Shown here: in pieces, positions 1 to 9,530 of the stretch | How positions within the stretch are numbered: position 1 is the first letter of the stretch | How the letters are laid out: every line of letters starts with the position of its first letter | DNA from: an uncultured Erythrobacter sp. | GTDB taxonomy: Bacteria > Pseudomonadota > Alphaproteobacteria > Sphingomonadales > Sphingomonadaceae | Assembly (NCBI GenBank): GCA_947501005.1 | Contig: CANMTU010000002.1 | Span: 62,001-126,000, forward strand | Direction of reading: 5' to 3' | DNA length: 64,000 bases | The notes under the pieces: generated by a model | The model's database searches: none | Seen by the model: only the letters and a program-made list of their open reading frames with translations | Told to the model about the DNA's origin: nothing | Position numbers and translations under genes: made by a program

Positions 1-217
1 CCGCGCCTTCGATGTCAGCGCGGTTCCTACCTATGTGGCGGTCTCGAGCGACTTCACGCCGTGCGACGGGCTTGCCTGCAAGACAACGCCGCCACCCTTC
101 GACGCGATGTCTGGAAACGTGTCGGTGTCCTATGCGCTGCAGACCTTCGCCGAGGACAACGGGCCAGGTGCGCTGGTGGCGCGGACGGCCCTCAGGAACA
201 TGCGGGGGACACAGTGA
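1..217 (+). CDS. trbC: C-terminal end of a TrbC-like pilin assembly protein (partial)
   Basis: The reading frame is open from base 2 and ends in TGA at 217, so only about 71 C-terminal residues are visible. Near its start it reads FDVSAVPTYVAV, which resembles the thioredoxin-like 'V.AVPT.VV' end of F-type TrbC periplasmic assembly proteins. The position directly before traN also fits the trbC-traN-traF-traH-traG order of F-type systems. The stop overlaps the GTG start of traN (GTGA), so the two genes are translationally coupled. The upstream part lies outside the window; TraW or another TrbC-like protein cannot be excluded. Confidence 0.55.
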   Translation, partial: RAFDVSAVPTYVAVSSDFTPCDGLACKTTPPPFDAMSGNVSVSYALQTFAEDNGPGALVARTALRNMRGTQ

Positions 218-2238
218 CAAGATGGTCGGCCCTCGCTCTCGTCGGCGTGGCGCTCGCGGGATCGACCGCCACGACTTTGGCGTGGGCGCAGCAACAGCAG
301 GACAAGGACGGAGATTTCTACGAACTCGGCGAGTATAGCTACTTCGAGCCACAGCCGATCGTGGCGGAACCTGTGCGTCCTATCGATCCCACGCCCGAGC
401 CCCATCCTGTTCCCGCGCCGTCCCCATCGCCAGCGCCCGCCCCGACCCCCATACCTTCCGCGCCCTCAACGGCTCCGACGCCCACGCCGGCCGGCGGCGG
501 CGGGGGGAGCGTTCCGATCGGCGGCTACACGCCGGGAAGCCCGGCGACCTACCCGCAAGGCGACATGGCCGGTGCCCGGGCCGATGCGAACGCGTTCGGC
601 AAGGCACAGCGCAGCGCAAGCGGTTCGATCACAACGTCGACGGACCTGACGTCGATCCCTGGATATTCGTCTACGCCGCTGCCCGAGGAGACGCTTTTCG
701 ACGATCCCGGTTCCTTGACATCGCAGGGCGCCAGCGCAGCCCTTGCGAACGATCCTTGGCGCACGGTCACCAATCCCGATCGGACCGTCGTGGTGCTCGA
801 TCCGGACTCCTTGACGCGTGCGAAGGCCGTCGAGCAGGATCCCGAAGCGTATTTGGAGGGCCAGTCCCTCGGCGCGGCGGACGGTAGTTGTCAGCCGCTG
901 CCACCATCTTCGACAGGAACCGAATACTACGAGGCCATGTGCAATCAGGGCGCGGCCGTGGTCGATACCCCCCGTTCGTGCTCGATCCGGATGGAACCGG
1001 AGACGACCTCGGTCACCGCCTACAAATACTTCTCGGTTCCCGACAACGCCTATGGAACCCCACTGGCGCGCTATTCCGCCATTGCACCGTATGTTTCCTC
1101 GGGTGTCTGCAAGCCGACGGGCGTATCCATGGTGGCATGTGCAGCGCACAGGATTTGGGGCACGAGCACCAACAAGTTCTGCGACGACTATCGGGCAACC
1201 GAATACGTCTGCAGCGCCGATCTCAACATCGCTTACGCCGATTCCAACAGGAAGTATCCCGGCAAGAGCTACCACGAGATCACCACCACGACGACAGTGA
1301 CCACCAAGCGTGTCGACGGTTGTTCCGGTCTGGAATCCGACGCGATGTGCACGGCAACGTCCGGGGAAGTCTGTGCCGAACCCGGCGAGACCAGAATCAT
1401 CAATGGAGTTGCAGTCACCGAAGCATGCTGGGCGTGGAAACGGGACTTCGCCTGCCAATCGATCACCCAGGCATCGGATTGCAGCGAGCTACAGAGTAAC
1501 CCGCAATGCTCCTACTCGCGCGACGAATGCCTGGACGACCCTCAGGTCGGCGCCTGTCAGGTTACGACAAAGGTCTACCGCTGCCCGCTTCCGAGCGCGC
1601 CGAGTTCTGAACCGGCGCAGTATATCTGCGGCGACGACGTTTATTGCATCAACGGCGACTGCGAGCCGATCGAGCGCGAGGCGTCGACCGAGTTCAAGGA
1701 TGCGCTGGTCGGTCTTCATACGCTAGGCCAGGCGAACGCCGAGTTCGACGAAGCGACCATGACGCTGTTCTCGGGCACGCGCGAAACCTGCACCAAGAAG
1801 GTCTTCGGTCTGTCGAACTGCTGCTCGGGCAAGGGTGCCCCACTGCTCACACCGTTCCTGTGCGAGGCGACCGAGCGCGAGCTCGACAAGAAGGACGACA
1901 AGGGGCTTTGCCACCGGGTCGGCTCATACTGCTCTGACAAGGTGCTGGGGATCTGCGTCACCCGCAAAGATGCCTACTGCTGCTTCGAGTCCAAGCTCAG
2001 CCGCATCCTTCAGGAACAGGGTCGAATCCAGATTAACAAGCCGTGGGCCGAGCCCAAGAAGGAGACCTGTAAGGGCTTCTCCATCGCCGAGTTTCAGATG
2101 CTCGACCTGTCGGTAATGGATTTCTCGGAAGTCTACGCGGAATTCATGGAGGCGGCGAAACTGCCCGACGAAATTGAGACGACAAACCAAATCCAGCAGC
2201 GCATCGAGGCCTACCTCAATCAAAATGGGACACATTAA
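214..2238 (+). CDS. traN: TraN, F-type mating-pair stabilisation protein
   Basis: This is a 674-residue secreted, cysteine-rich protein matching TraN, the outer-membrane adhesin that stabilises mating pairs in F-type conjugation. I chose the GTG at 214 because a GGGGG-rich ribosome site precedes it, it overlaps the previous stop, and it yields a signal peptide (charged start, hydrophobic core, AWA cleavage near residue 25). Residues about 45-95 form a Pro/Ala/Ser-rich linker. The rest holds many cysteine pairs, with dense clusters such as SNCCSGKG and DAYCCFESK near the C-terminus that are typical of TraN. Its stop overlaps the start of the next gene. Identity rests on architecture plus synteny. 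Confidence 0.9.
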   Translation: MTRWSALALVGVALAGSTATTLAWAQQQQDKDGDFYELGEYSYFEPQPIVAEPVRPIDPTPEPHPVPAPSPSPAPAPTPIPSAPSTAPTPTPAGGGGGSVPIGGYTPGSPATYPQGDMAGARADANAFGKAQRSASGSITTSTDLTSIPGYSSTPLPEETLFDDPGSLTSQGASAALANDPWRTVTNPDRTVVVLDPDSLTRAKAVEQDPEAYLEGQSLGAADGSCQPLPPSSTGTEYYEAMCNQGAAVVDTPRSCSIRMEPETTSVTAYKYFSVPDNAYGTPLARYSAIAPYVSSGVCKPTGVSMVACAAHRIWGTSTNKFCDDYRATEYVCSADLNIAYADSNRKYPGKSYHEITTTTTVTTKRVDGCSGLESDAMCTATSGEVCAEPGETRIINGVAVTEACWAWKRDFACQSITQASDCSELQSNPQCSYSRDECLDDPQVGACQVTTKVYRCPLPSAPSSEPAQYICGDDVYCINGDCEPIEREASTEFKDALVGLHTLGQANAEFDEATMTLFSGTRETCTKKVFGLSNCCSGKGAPLLTPFLCEATERELDKKDDKGLCHRVGSYCSDKVLGICVTRKDAYCCFESKLSRILQEQGRIQINKPWAEPKKETCKGFSIAEFQMLDLSVMDFSEVYAEFMEAAKLPDEIETTNQIQQRIEAYLNQNGTH

Positions 2239-2687
2239 TGGCCTCGATTACCCCGCTCGCCAGCGGACGCGGATTGCCCGACCTTACCATGGTCGAGTTC
2301 GCAATCATGATTTCGTTGATGCGGCTCGGCCCCAACCCGGCCCCGCTGCTGCTCGAAACCCTTTCGGAATGGTTCGGCCAGACAGTCGGGCTAAGCGACC
2401 TCAAGCCGGGCCTGCGGCGGCTGATGCACCAAGGCATGGTGGTGCAGGATCCGGACGGCTCGCTGCGACCGATGCCCCCGGCCGCGTCGCCTGTCGCGAC
2501 ATGTTTCGCCGCGGCAATCCGGATCGTTGGCACCGAATTTCGGCGCGCCCTGGACAAGGGCGATCCGCCACTAATCGACCACATCCTGCGGCAAGCGCGC
2601 GAGAGCGCGGACCGCGACGAGAATCCCACTGCCAAGCCCGGTCATACGCCGGACGGGGTGGACGACCCACCCAAAGACAAGGAGTAG
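2238..2687 (+). CDS. Unknown winged-helix-like protein between traN and traF
   Basis: This 149-residue protein starts with the ATG that overlaps the traN stop (TAATG) and ends 4 bases before traF, so it sits inside the transfer operon. Residues about 15-75 have a helix-rich pattern with a 'LKPGLRRLMHQGMVV' segment that resembles the recognition helix and wing of PadR/MarR-type winged helices. The C-terminal 30 residues are charged and probably disordered. There is no signal peptide or membrane segment, so it is likely cytoplasmic, unlike its neighbours. I do not recognise the family. A regulator of the transfer operon is possible but is inference. Confidence 0.7.
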   Translation: MASITPLASGRGLPDLTMVEFAIMISLMRLGPNPAPLLLETLSEWFGQTVGLSDLKPGLRRLMHQGMVVQDPDGSLRPMPPAASPVATCFAAAIRIVGTEFRRALDKGDPPLIDHILRQARESADRDENPTAKPGHTPDGVDDPPKDKE

Positions 2688-2691
2688 CGCT

Positions 2692-3522
2692 ATGAGGAAG
2701 GTGTTCGGATCGTTCATGGCCGCGGCGCTGGTCGCGGCGTCGCTTCTGCCGATTGCGGCGACGGCCCAGAGCACCGGCGACGAAGGTGACGATGGTCTCA
2801 TTCGCGTCCAGCAAGGTGACGACTTCTATTGCCGCGAACGGCAGCTCGGCACGTGGTTCTATTGCGAGCGGCCGAAGGCCGACCCTGCCGAGGACCAGCA
2901 GGCGGTCGCCGCGGTCCCCGCAGCCCAGCAGCTGAAGGCGATCGGAGAGCACCTCGAGGAGTTGAAGGCGCGGGCCATCCTTCAGCCGACTACCGAGAAC
3001 GTCTCGGAATACATCGCTTTCCAACGCGCGCAGCTCGATCGGGCATCGAGCTTTGCCGATGTCTGGCGGCGGGCCATCTGGCAGAACCCCGAACTCGATT
3101 ACACACTGCAGCGCCCGATCAACACGGTCGGCAAGCGCACGTGGTCCGCGGGCCGGACCGCCACCCGTGATCAGGCGCTCGCCGCGATCAGCGAGCGCTA
3201 CGGGGTGTTCTATTTCTTCTCGTCAAGCTGCGCCGCCTGCGAGGTGTTCTCGCCGATCATGAAGGGCGTCGCCGACCGCTACGGGATGACGGTCATGGCC
3301 GTCTCTGTGGATGGCGGGCCGAACGCAGTCTTCCCCCGCTATCTTGTCGACACGGGCCAGTTCGAAGCGATGGGCATGGGCGGAAAACAAGTGCCGGCGC
3401 TAGTCCTGTTCGACACGGTGACCAAGCAGCCGATGCCAATCGGCTACGGCGTGATGGCGGCCGACGAGGTGATGGATCGCATCTTTACTCTCACCAACAT
3501 CGAACCGGGGAGTGACTTCTGA
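2692..3522 (+). CDS. traF: TraF, thioredoxin-fold pilus assembly protein
   Basis: This 276-residue protein has a signal peptide (residues 1-26, cleavage after TAQ or nearby) and a C-terminal thioredoxin-like domain from about residue 150. The domain carries a CAAC pair (Cys180, Cys183), so it is probably redox active. TraF works in the periplasm of F-type systems, helping pilus assembly and possibly disulfide formation in partners such as the cysteine-rich TraN and TraH. The ATG at 2692 follows GGAG with good spacing. The stop overlaps the traH start (TGATG). Length and order match the family. Confidence 0.88.
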   Translation: MRKVFGSFMAAALVAASLLPIAATAQSTGDEGDDGLIRVQQGDDFYCRERQLGTWFYCERPKADPAEDQQAVAAVPAAQQLKAIGEHLEELKARAILQPTTENVSEYIAFQRAQLDRASSFADVWRRAIWQNPELDYTLQRPINTVGKRTWSAGRTATRDQALAAISERYGVFYFFSSSCAACEVFSPIMKGVADRYGMTVMAVSVDGGPNAVFPRYLVDTGQFEAMGMGGKQVPALVLFDTVTKQPMPIGYGVMAADEVMDRIFTLTNIEPGSDF

Positions 3523-4994
3523 TGGCGTACACGTTCACACGTGATCGCGTTCGCAGGTGTGCGCGATCGACCTGGAAATTCGCCAGCACGTCGGTGGCTT
3601 GCCTCGCGGCCGCCACCTTCGCCGCGACGCCGGCGATCGCCGGCGTCGAGGGCGACATGAACTCGTTCTTCAACTCGGCAGGTGCAGCAGCGAACGTGAC
3701 CGGCCCCACGGCCTTCGATGGGCAGGCGGCGGGCTACTATTCGGGCGGAAGCCTGTGGACCCGGTTTCCCAACAAGACGATTAATCCGGTTAACATTCAT
3801 CTGCCCAAAGCGAGCGGCGGGTGCGGGGGTATCGACCTGTTCGGCGGCTCATTCAGCTTCATCAATTCGGACGAGATCGTCGCCACCCTCAAGGCGACAG
3901 CGAACAACGCGATCGGCTTCGCCTTCCAACTCGCGATCGATTCCATCTCCGCGCAGATCGGCGGCGTCATGAAGGACATGAGCCACAAGATCCAGCAGAT
4001 GAACGAGTTCAACATGTCCAGCTGTCAGGCGGCGCAATCCGCGGTCGGGGCGCTCTGGCCGAAAATGGATGGAGCAAGCCAGACGATCTGCCAGAACCTC
4101 GGCCGAAGCTCGGGGCTGTTTTCTGACGAGGCGAAGGCGCGGCACGAGTGCCAGGACCAGAACACGCGGTCCAGTGTCTCCGGTGGCTCGTCCGATCCGC
4201 AGGCGGACTTGATCAGGAGCAAGAACTACACCTGGAATGCGCTGATGTCGCGGTCCGCGACGGCCCCGGACCCCGCCTACGCCGAGTGGCTGATGACGAT
4301 GGTCGGCACCATCATCTACATCGCGCCGCAGAGCGAAAGCGTGCCCGGCCGCTTCCGCTTCATCGCGCCGGCAAGCTGGGACACCTACACGGCCCTCCTC
4401 GACGGAACGGCGACGCAGCCTGCGCAGGTCTACGACTGCCAAGGGTCGACACTGGCTGACGGTTGCCTTGATCCGCAACCGCGCACGCTCTCGATCAGCC
4501 CGGGCATGGCGTACAAGAACCGCATCAAGACGATGATGCAGTCGATCAGCTCGAAGATCAGGACCAATGGCACGCTCGATCCGTCGGAGGTCAACCTCCT
4601 CGGGATGTCGTCGATACCGCTCTACAAGATCCTCGTCGTCAACGAAGCCTCGCATTTCGGTCTCGGGGCGGGCGATCTGGACGGACTGGCCGAGATCGTC
4701 GCCGTCGACGTTCTGATCGCGCAGATCGAGCGCAACCTCGACGACGTGTCGCGCGCGCAGACCGGCTTCGATGCACCCGAGCAGGCGAATTTCAACGCGT
4801 GGCGCCAGCAGGTCAACGAGGTCCGGCGCAATCTCGCGGTGAAGAGCCAGCAGCTCGGCGACAAGCTGTCGAACACCTACCGGATCGTGGAGCGCACCCA
4901 GATGCTCGAGGCGACGCTCAAGAACACGATGAGCCCGCAGCTCTCGTCGTCGCTCAGGTTCGGCCGCGGCTTGTCCGCGCAAGGTATCAGGTAA
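3522..4994 (+). CDS. traH: TraH, conjugative pilus assembly protein
   Basis: This 490-residue protein matches TraH, a periplasmic component needed for F-pilus extension. The N-terminus has a basic stretch followed by a hydrophobic segment and an AIA cleavage site near residue 40, so export is likely. Features typical of TraH include the early 'SGGCGGIDLFGGSFSF' segment, paired cysteines (SSCQAAQ, YDCQ...DGCL), and a C-terminal helical part (about 380-480) that could form coiled coils. The start overlaps the traF stop. It is followed by a 34-base gap and traG, preserving the traF-H-G order. Confidence 0.9.
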   Translation: MAYTFTRDRVRRCARSTWKFASTSVACLAAATFAATPAIAGVEGDMNSFFNSAGAAANVTGPTAFDGQAAGYYSGGSLWTRFPNKTINPVNIHLPKASGGCGGIDLFGGSFSFINSDEIVATLKATANNAIGFAFQLAIDSISAQIGGVMKDMSHKIQQMNEFNMSSCQAAQSAVGALWPKMDGASQTICQNLGRSSGLFSDEAKARHECQDQNTRSSVSGGSSDPQADLIRSKNYTWNALMSRSATAPDPAYAEWLMTMVGTIIYIAPQSESVPGRFRFIAPASWDTYTALLDGTATQPAQVYDCQGSTLADGCLDPQPRTLSISPGMAYKNRIKTMMQSISSKIRTNGTLDPSEVNLLGMSSIPLYKILVVNEASHFGLGAGDLDGLAEIVAVDVLIAQIERNLDDVSRAQTGFDAPEQANFNAWRQQVNEVRRNLAVKSQQLGDKLSNTYRIVERTQMLEATLKNTMSPQLSSSLRFGRGLSAQGIR

Positions 4995-5028
4995 CGGGCC
5001 GCGATCGGCCATAAAGAAGGGGTAGGCC

Positions 5029-8000
5029 ATGCTCGAGGTCTGGACGCTCGGCGGCGGGGAGTATCTGGTCAACGTGTTCAACGCGGTTGCCGCGTGGACC
5101 GGCGGCGGCGGCTACCGCTCGATGCTGCAGGTCGTTTTCGTCATGGGCCTGGCCTATTCCCTGTTCGTCGTCGCCTTCTCACTCGATTGGCGGGCATGGC
5201 TCAACTGGTTCATCCAGGCCACGGCTATCTACATGATGCTTCTGGTCCCCACTGTCACGGTGAAGGTGACCGACCGCATCGATCCCGGGCTCTCGCCGGC
5301 TGTCGTCGCCAACGTGCCGCTGGGATTGGGCGTCATGGCATCGTTCACGAGCCAACTCGGCGACTGGATGACCGAGACCGCCGAAACCGTCTTCGTGATG
5401 CCGGCGGCTCTCCAGATGAACACCAAAGGCGTGATTTACGGGGCTCGTCTGATGGAAAAGGCACAGACCTTCGAAATCGCCGATCCGGTGTTCGCGGCCA
5501 ACATGGACGAGCATTTCAAGCAGTGCGTATTTTACGACATCCTGCTCGGCTTCAAGGACATGCGCGACATCACGAGCTCGAACAACATCTGGGCGGCCGT
5601 GGGCACCGGAAGCCCGGCCCGCGCTCAGAAATGGATTGAGCGGACCGGGTTCGGCACAACCGAGTCCTACGTCATGCGGTGCGATCAGGCCTATGCCGCA
5701 TTGAACAGCCAATGGACCACCGAGATCGATGCAAGCCTGCTTCCGTTCGCGAGATCGACCTATCCGAAGCTGGCGGAGGCAGCGGCGGTCGCTCGTTTGA
5801 AGAACGATATTCCGCAAGTCGCAGCTGCGATGCACGGCACGTCTACCGACCCCTATGCTTACCTCCAGCAGGTTTCGACCATGAGCGCGTTCATGGCTGC
5901 GCGAGAGAGCTTCTCTGATGCGGGCTGGGACGCTTACGCAGCTCAGCGGGCCGATGCGCAGGCGCGCAACACCTACACCTCGATAGCTCAGCAAGCGATG
6001 ACCTGGGTGCCCCTCCTCGGCATCGTGCTGCAGGTGGTCTTCTACGCCATGTTCCCGGTCATCTTCCCGCTCTTCCTCTTTCCGCGAACAGGGATCACGA
6101 CACTCAAAGGATACGCGACCGGCTTCTTCTACCTGGCGAGCTGGGGTCCGCTGTATGTGATCCTTCACATGTTCGTGATGAACCGGGCTGCGAGCGCCTA
6201 CGCGGCCGTGGCTCCTCAAGGCATGACATTGCTGGTCGGAAACGGGATCGAGGCGGTCAACAACGACATCGCGACGGTCGCCGGCTTCCTCATGATGAGC
6301 GTGCCGTTCCTGGCTGCGGGGATGGCGCGCGGCGCGATGGCGATCGCCGGACACGCGACGTCGATGCTGGCGCCGGCGCAGGGCGCCGCCGAGGCAGCCG
6401 CGGTCGAGCGCACGACGGGGAACTATGCCTACGGAAATACCTCTTTCCAGAACCTCACGTCCAACATGCGGCAGGCGAACAAGTGGGATGATCGGCCGCA
6501 TATCGGGGGCGGCTACGCCTCGAGCAGCTATACGCATGCCGATGGCGGAATTGAGCATGGGTTCGCGAGCGGAGCTTATTCCTACGACACGCGCACTGGT
6601 ATCTCGAACATCGCTGTCACTCCGACACGCACCGGCGGGTTCGACGCTGCAGTCAGCCAGACTCTGTCTGAGGGGCAAGCGCATGTTGATCGGCTGAGTA
6701 ATACGGCATCTGAGTCTTGGCAGGCGACCGCGCAGACGGCGACGGACCTGCTTCGCTCGGCCGAACACCGTGTGTCGAGCGGCACCGAAACAGGGTCGAG
6801 CCTCAGCAACAGCATGAGCCGAATGAATACCGTCAGCGAGAACCTATCTTCCCGGCTTTCGCAGTCGATCGGCTTGACCGAAGCTGAAAGCCGAGAAGTC
6901 GCTAATGTTTCTCAGATAACGGGCAGCGCCGATGCCGGTATCGCCGTACTGGCAGAGAAGTGGGGTTTGAGAGGCAGGGCCGATGTTGCGGCGAAGCTGG
7001 CCAGCATAATTAACGAAACCACCGGACGCCGAGTGTCGGCCGATCAGGCTTACAACGAAATCCGCGACATCACGTCGAGCGAGATTAATTCGAGCGAAGC
7101 GCGGTCGGCCCGTGACGATTTCTCACGCCAGTCGAGCTCATCTTCTGATGCCCAAGTGCGTTCGCTGTCTGAGCGAATGGCGACCAGCATCACTGACTCG
7201 CGGTCGGCATCGCGTGAAGCTGCCCGCAGCGAAGAGACTTTCGAGCGCCTCAGCAATGACCTGCGTGAATCGTCGTCGCGTGGGTACTCCCTCAATCAGA
7301 ACGAGAGCCAGGAGTTCGTCACTTACGCGAACGAGCGGCTGCTGTCCGATCCCCTGCTCGCCTCGGTCGGGTGGTCTCCTCGCATGGTGATGCCCAACAC
7401 GGCTGAACAGCGCCAGGTTCGCGACATCCTGCTGGGTGACTTCGTCGCGCGCCGTATCAATGAAGCGCGTGAGGAAATGGGCCTTGCTGTTCCGGACAGC
7501 TTGACGAGCTCGCTGCAGGGTCCGGAATTGACCAACGGGAGCGACGTTCGAGCCTGGGGTGAGCGGAATGCGGCTGCGGTGCGTGGCGATGCGCCTGCTG
7601 TGACTGTTCGGCCCAACTCCGGAAATCTTGAAGTTGCCGTGGAGGTTGCTGATCGGCTCCAAGGTGGCGAAGCCCGCGTGTCCGCGGGGGCGGCCGCCAT
7701 AGCTGGGGCGCGTGACGCGGCGGACCTGCGTGCTGCTGACGTCAGCACCTCGGTGTTAGAGCGGGAGGATGGCGGTGTCCTCGGCAACATCCCCTTGGTG
7801 TCTCCGCTGGTTGAAGGCGCCTGGGATGGGATCAAGGACGGGGCGGGTTGGGCCGCCGATCAGGTGGGACTTGGCGGCGGGAAAGGGAGCGTGGTCCAAC
7901 TCGGACGCGGGGAGCATGCAAGCTACCCCGTCAGTGGCCGTATCAGCTCCGATATGGGTATGCGCCATCACCCGATCACTGGCGAAGCGAGAATGCACCA

Positions 8001-8310
8001 GGGCATCGATATCGCCGCGCGGGAAGGCACAGCTATCCGGGCGCCCGCGTCGGGCGAGGTGATCCGATCGGGGCATACTGGCGGTCGCGGTAACTTCGTT
8101 GAACTCCGGCATGCCGATGGTTCGGAAACGCGGTATTTCCACATGCAGAGCCGACCAAGCCTAACCCAAGGAGATCATGTGAGCGCTGGCGACACGCTAG
8201 GAGCCGTTGGCAGCACTGGTCGGTCGACCGGCCCCCATCTACATTACGAGATCTGGAAAGATGGTCGTGCTCTCGATCCCCGCCGTCACTTAGTCAGGGA
8301 CGGCGAGTGA
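5029..8310 (+). CDS. traG: TraG-like mating/entry exclusion protein with a C-terminal M23 peptidase domain
   Basis: This 1093-residue protein begins with a TraG N-terminal region carrying membrane segments at about residues 25-75 and 325-460. A long Ser/Glu/Arg-rich, coiled-coil-like middle (about 480-870) follows, as in F TraG. The last ~130 residues are different: they form an M23 (LytM/gametolysin-type) peptidase domain with the zinc ligand motifs HQGIDIA and HLHYE. F TraG acts in pilus assembly and mating-pair stabilisation. The extra domain suggests cell-wall cleavage during channel assembly, which is inference. A strong GAAGGGG ribosome site precedes the ATG. The gene ends the + strand transfer operon. 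Confidence 0.88.
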   Translation: MLEVWTLGGGEYLVNVFNAVAAWTGGGGYRSMLQVVFVMGLAYSLFVVAFSLDWRAWLNWFIQATAIYMMLLVPTVTVKVTDRIDPGLSPAVVANVPLGLGVMASFTSQLGDWMTETAETVFVMPAALQMNTKGVIYGARLMEKAQTFEIADPVFAANMDEHFKQCVFYDILLGFKDMRDITSSNNIWAAVGTGSPARAQKWIERTGFGTTESYVMRCDQAYAALNSQWTTEIDASLLPFARSTYPKLAEAAAVARLKNDIPQVAAAMHGTSTDPYAYLQQVSTMSAFMAARESFSDAGWDAYAAQRADAQARNTYTSIAQQAMTWVPLLGIVLQVVFYAMFPVIFPLFLFPRTGITTLKGYATGFFYLASWGPLYVILHMFVMNRAASAYAAVAPQGMTLLVGNGIEAVNNDIATVAGFLMMSVPFLAAGMARGAMAIAGHATSMLAPAQGAAEAAAVERTTGNYAYGNTSFQNLTSNMRQANKWDDRPHIGGGYASSSYTHADGGIEHGFASGAYSYDTRTGISNIAVTPTRTGGFDAAVSQTLSEGQAHVDRLSNTASESWQATAQTATDLLRSAEHRVSSGTETGSSLSNSMSRMNTVSENLSSRLSQSIGLTEAESREVANVSQITGSADAGIAVLAEKWGLRGRADVAAKLASIINETTGRRVSADQAYNEIRDITSSEINSSEARSARDDFSRQSSSSSDAQVRSLSERMATSITDSRSASREAARSEETFERLSNDLRESSSRGYSLNQNESQEFVTYANERLLSDPLLASVGWSPRMVMPNTAEQRQVRDILLGDFVARRINEAREEMGLAVPDSLTSSLQGPELTNGSDVRAWGERNAAAVRGDAPAVTVRPNSGNLEVAVEVADRLQGGEARVSAGAAAIAGARDAADLRAADVSTSVLEREDGGVLGNIPLVSPLVEGAWDGIKDGAGWAADQVGLGGGKGSVVQLGRGEHASYPVSGRISSDMGMRHHPITGEARMHQGIDIAAREGTAIRAPASGEVIRSGHTGGRGNFVELRHADGSETRYFHMQSRPSLTQGDHVSAGDTLGAVGSTGRSTGPHLHYEIWKDGRALDPRRHLVRDGE

Positions 8311-8319
8311 TTGAATAGA

Positions 8320-8532
8320 TCATAACAAGAAGGCGACCATCAGAAACATCACGAGGATGAAGGCGAATAATAACCGCCTCGGCCAACCGGTGAGTGTTGC
8401 CCCTGCCCGCCATTCGTCATGCTTGTAAGGCGTGTTCTCCCGCCCATACGGCGTAGAAAGATCAGAAGGGTTATAGGGGTTCAGATCCCAATTAGGGTCC
8501 GCCGCTTTGAACACGTCGTTGTGGATGCCCAT
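8320..8532 (-). CDS. Small C-tail-anchored membrane protein, unknown
   Basis: This 70-residue product has a polar N-terminal half rich in Asp, Asn, Pro and Tyr. Its C-terminus is one strong membrane segment (LLFAFILVMFLMVAFLL), so it looks tail-anchored. The ATG at 8532 has an AAAGGG ribosome site about 8 bases upstream. It converges on traG with a 9-base gap, so it is not part of the transfer operon. I do not recognise the family. The amphipathic layout and good start support a real gene. Confidence 0.55.
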   Translation of the reverse strand: MGIHNDVFKAADPNWDLNPYNPSDLSTPYGRENTPYKHDEWRAGATLTGWPRRLLFAFILVMFLMVAFLL

Positions 8533-8565
8533 ACCGATAACCCTTTCGGTACTAGCTTATCACGC

Positions 8566-8748
8566 ATGTTGACTTACGACAACAGTTCTGTTTCTGTTCT
8601 GCTGAGGCTCATCGCGAGCGTTTGTTCCAGAGTTGCTCGGTCCTATCGATCTGCACGTGAGAAGGGCCACGTAAAACAAGATTCTGAGCAATTCGGTGAG
8701 ACCGTCGCACACCTGATGGCATCGGATTGCGATGGTGATCCGGTTTAA
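8566..8748 (+). CDS. Possible small ORF, unknown
   Basis: An ATG at 8566 opens a 60-codon frame with a plausible helical N-terminus (SVSVLLRLIASVCSRVARSY) and a polar, acidic tail. No convincing ribosome site is visible. The region between traG and the META gene is otherwise empty. I cannot match it to any family and it may not be expressed. Confidence 0.2.
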   Translation: MLTYDNSSVSVLLRLIASVCSRVARSYRSAREKGHVKQDSEQFGETVAHLMASDCDGDPV

Positions 8749-8879
8749 TCCTTCCACTCGCTCGTGAATAATGCACCATCAAAGCCCGGGATCAAACACC
8801 TAGTCTCGCATCCCTTCTCGCGCGTTCCCAGATATATCGACGCTTATCGACGCTTTATGATCATTCACGAGGTTAAACC

Positions 8880-9314
8880 ATGACGCTCCGTCCGACCTGC
8901 ATCGCCGCCCTTACCTCAGGTCTGCTTCTTGCTGCCTGCGCCACGACCGGCTCCGGGTCATCCTCTGCTGACACAGCGTCCGTCGCTGCGCTTCAGGCGG
9001 GCGAGTGGCAGATTGAGGATATCGAAGGCGCAGGCGTCGTCGATAATTCACCGGCGACGCTGCTGTTTGGTGCGGACGGCAAGCTGTCGGGCAATGCGAG
9101 CTGCAACCGCCTGATCGCCAGCTACACGGTCGAAGGGAGCAAACTAACGATCAGCCCCACCGGCACAACAATGATGGCGTGCCCGCCCGCGTTGATGGAT
9201 CAGGAGCGTAAGCTGGTTGATCTCCTCGGTGCGGTCACACGCTACAGCATCGACAGGACCGGCACGCTCACTCTGACATCAGCATCGGGCAAGCGGATCG
9301 TCGCTCGTCGCTGA
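8880..9314 (+). CDS. META-domain (HslJ-like) lipoprotein
   Basis: This 144-residue protein has a lipoprotein signal with lipobox LAAC (Cys at about residue 20). A META domain follows, with the hallmark 'LSGNASCNR' strand-turn and the 'MACPPALMDQE' segment seen in HslJ and related heat- or motility-associated proteins. It should be anchored in the periplasm; the family's biochemical role is unclear. A paralogue lies at 18930-19286 on the opposite strand. The two bracket the stress-gene island. Confidence 0.85.
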   Translation: MTLRPTCIAALTSGLLLAACATTGSGSSSADTASVAALQAGEWQIEDIEGAGVVDNSPATLLFGADGKLSGNASCNRLIASYTVEGSKLTISPTGTTMMACPPALMDQERKLVDLLGAVTRYSIDRTGTLTLTSASGKRIVARR

Positions 9315-9530
9315 TCCTAGCCTTTATGCTTTAACTGTAGGGAAGGCAGGGGCATGGCATCTCCGCTCTGGATGAAGTGTGCGCCGCGAAGGCCATCGTC
9401 GTTGGAATAACCGCACGGGAGCAATAGCTGTAAACGCGCACACTATCTGGCGGCGTTTTGATCGCGCTAATTGTCGCCGTCAGCCCTCGCGTGGGTGATA
9501 GGACTTCCATCTCCTCATTCGAACTGGAGC

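Noticed and set aside
466..1458. 330-codon open frame antisense to traN
   Set aside because: Composition is Arg/Gly-rich with no family pattern; it mirrors a well-supported gene in high-GC DNA.
3849..5081. 410-codon open frame antisense to traH
   Set aside because: Shadow of a clear family member; no ribosome site and low-complexity Arg/Leu content.
5179..6768. 529-codon open frame antisense to traG
   Set aside because: Same reasoning: the + strand holds a recognisable TraG with membrane segments.
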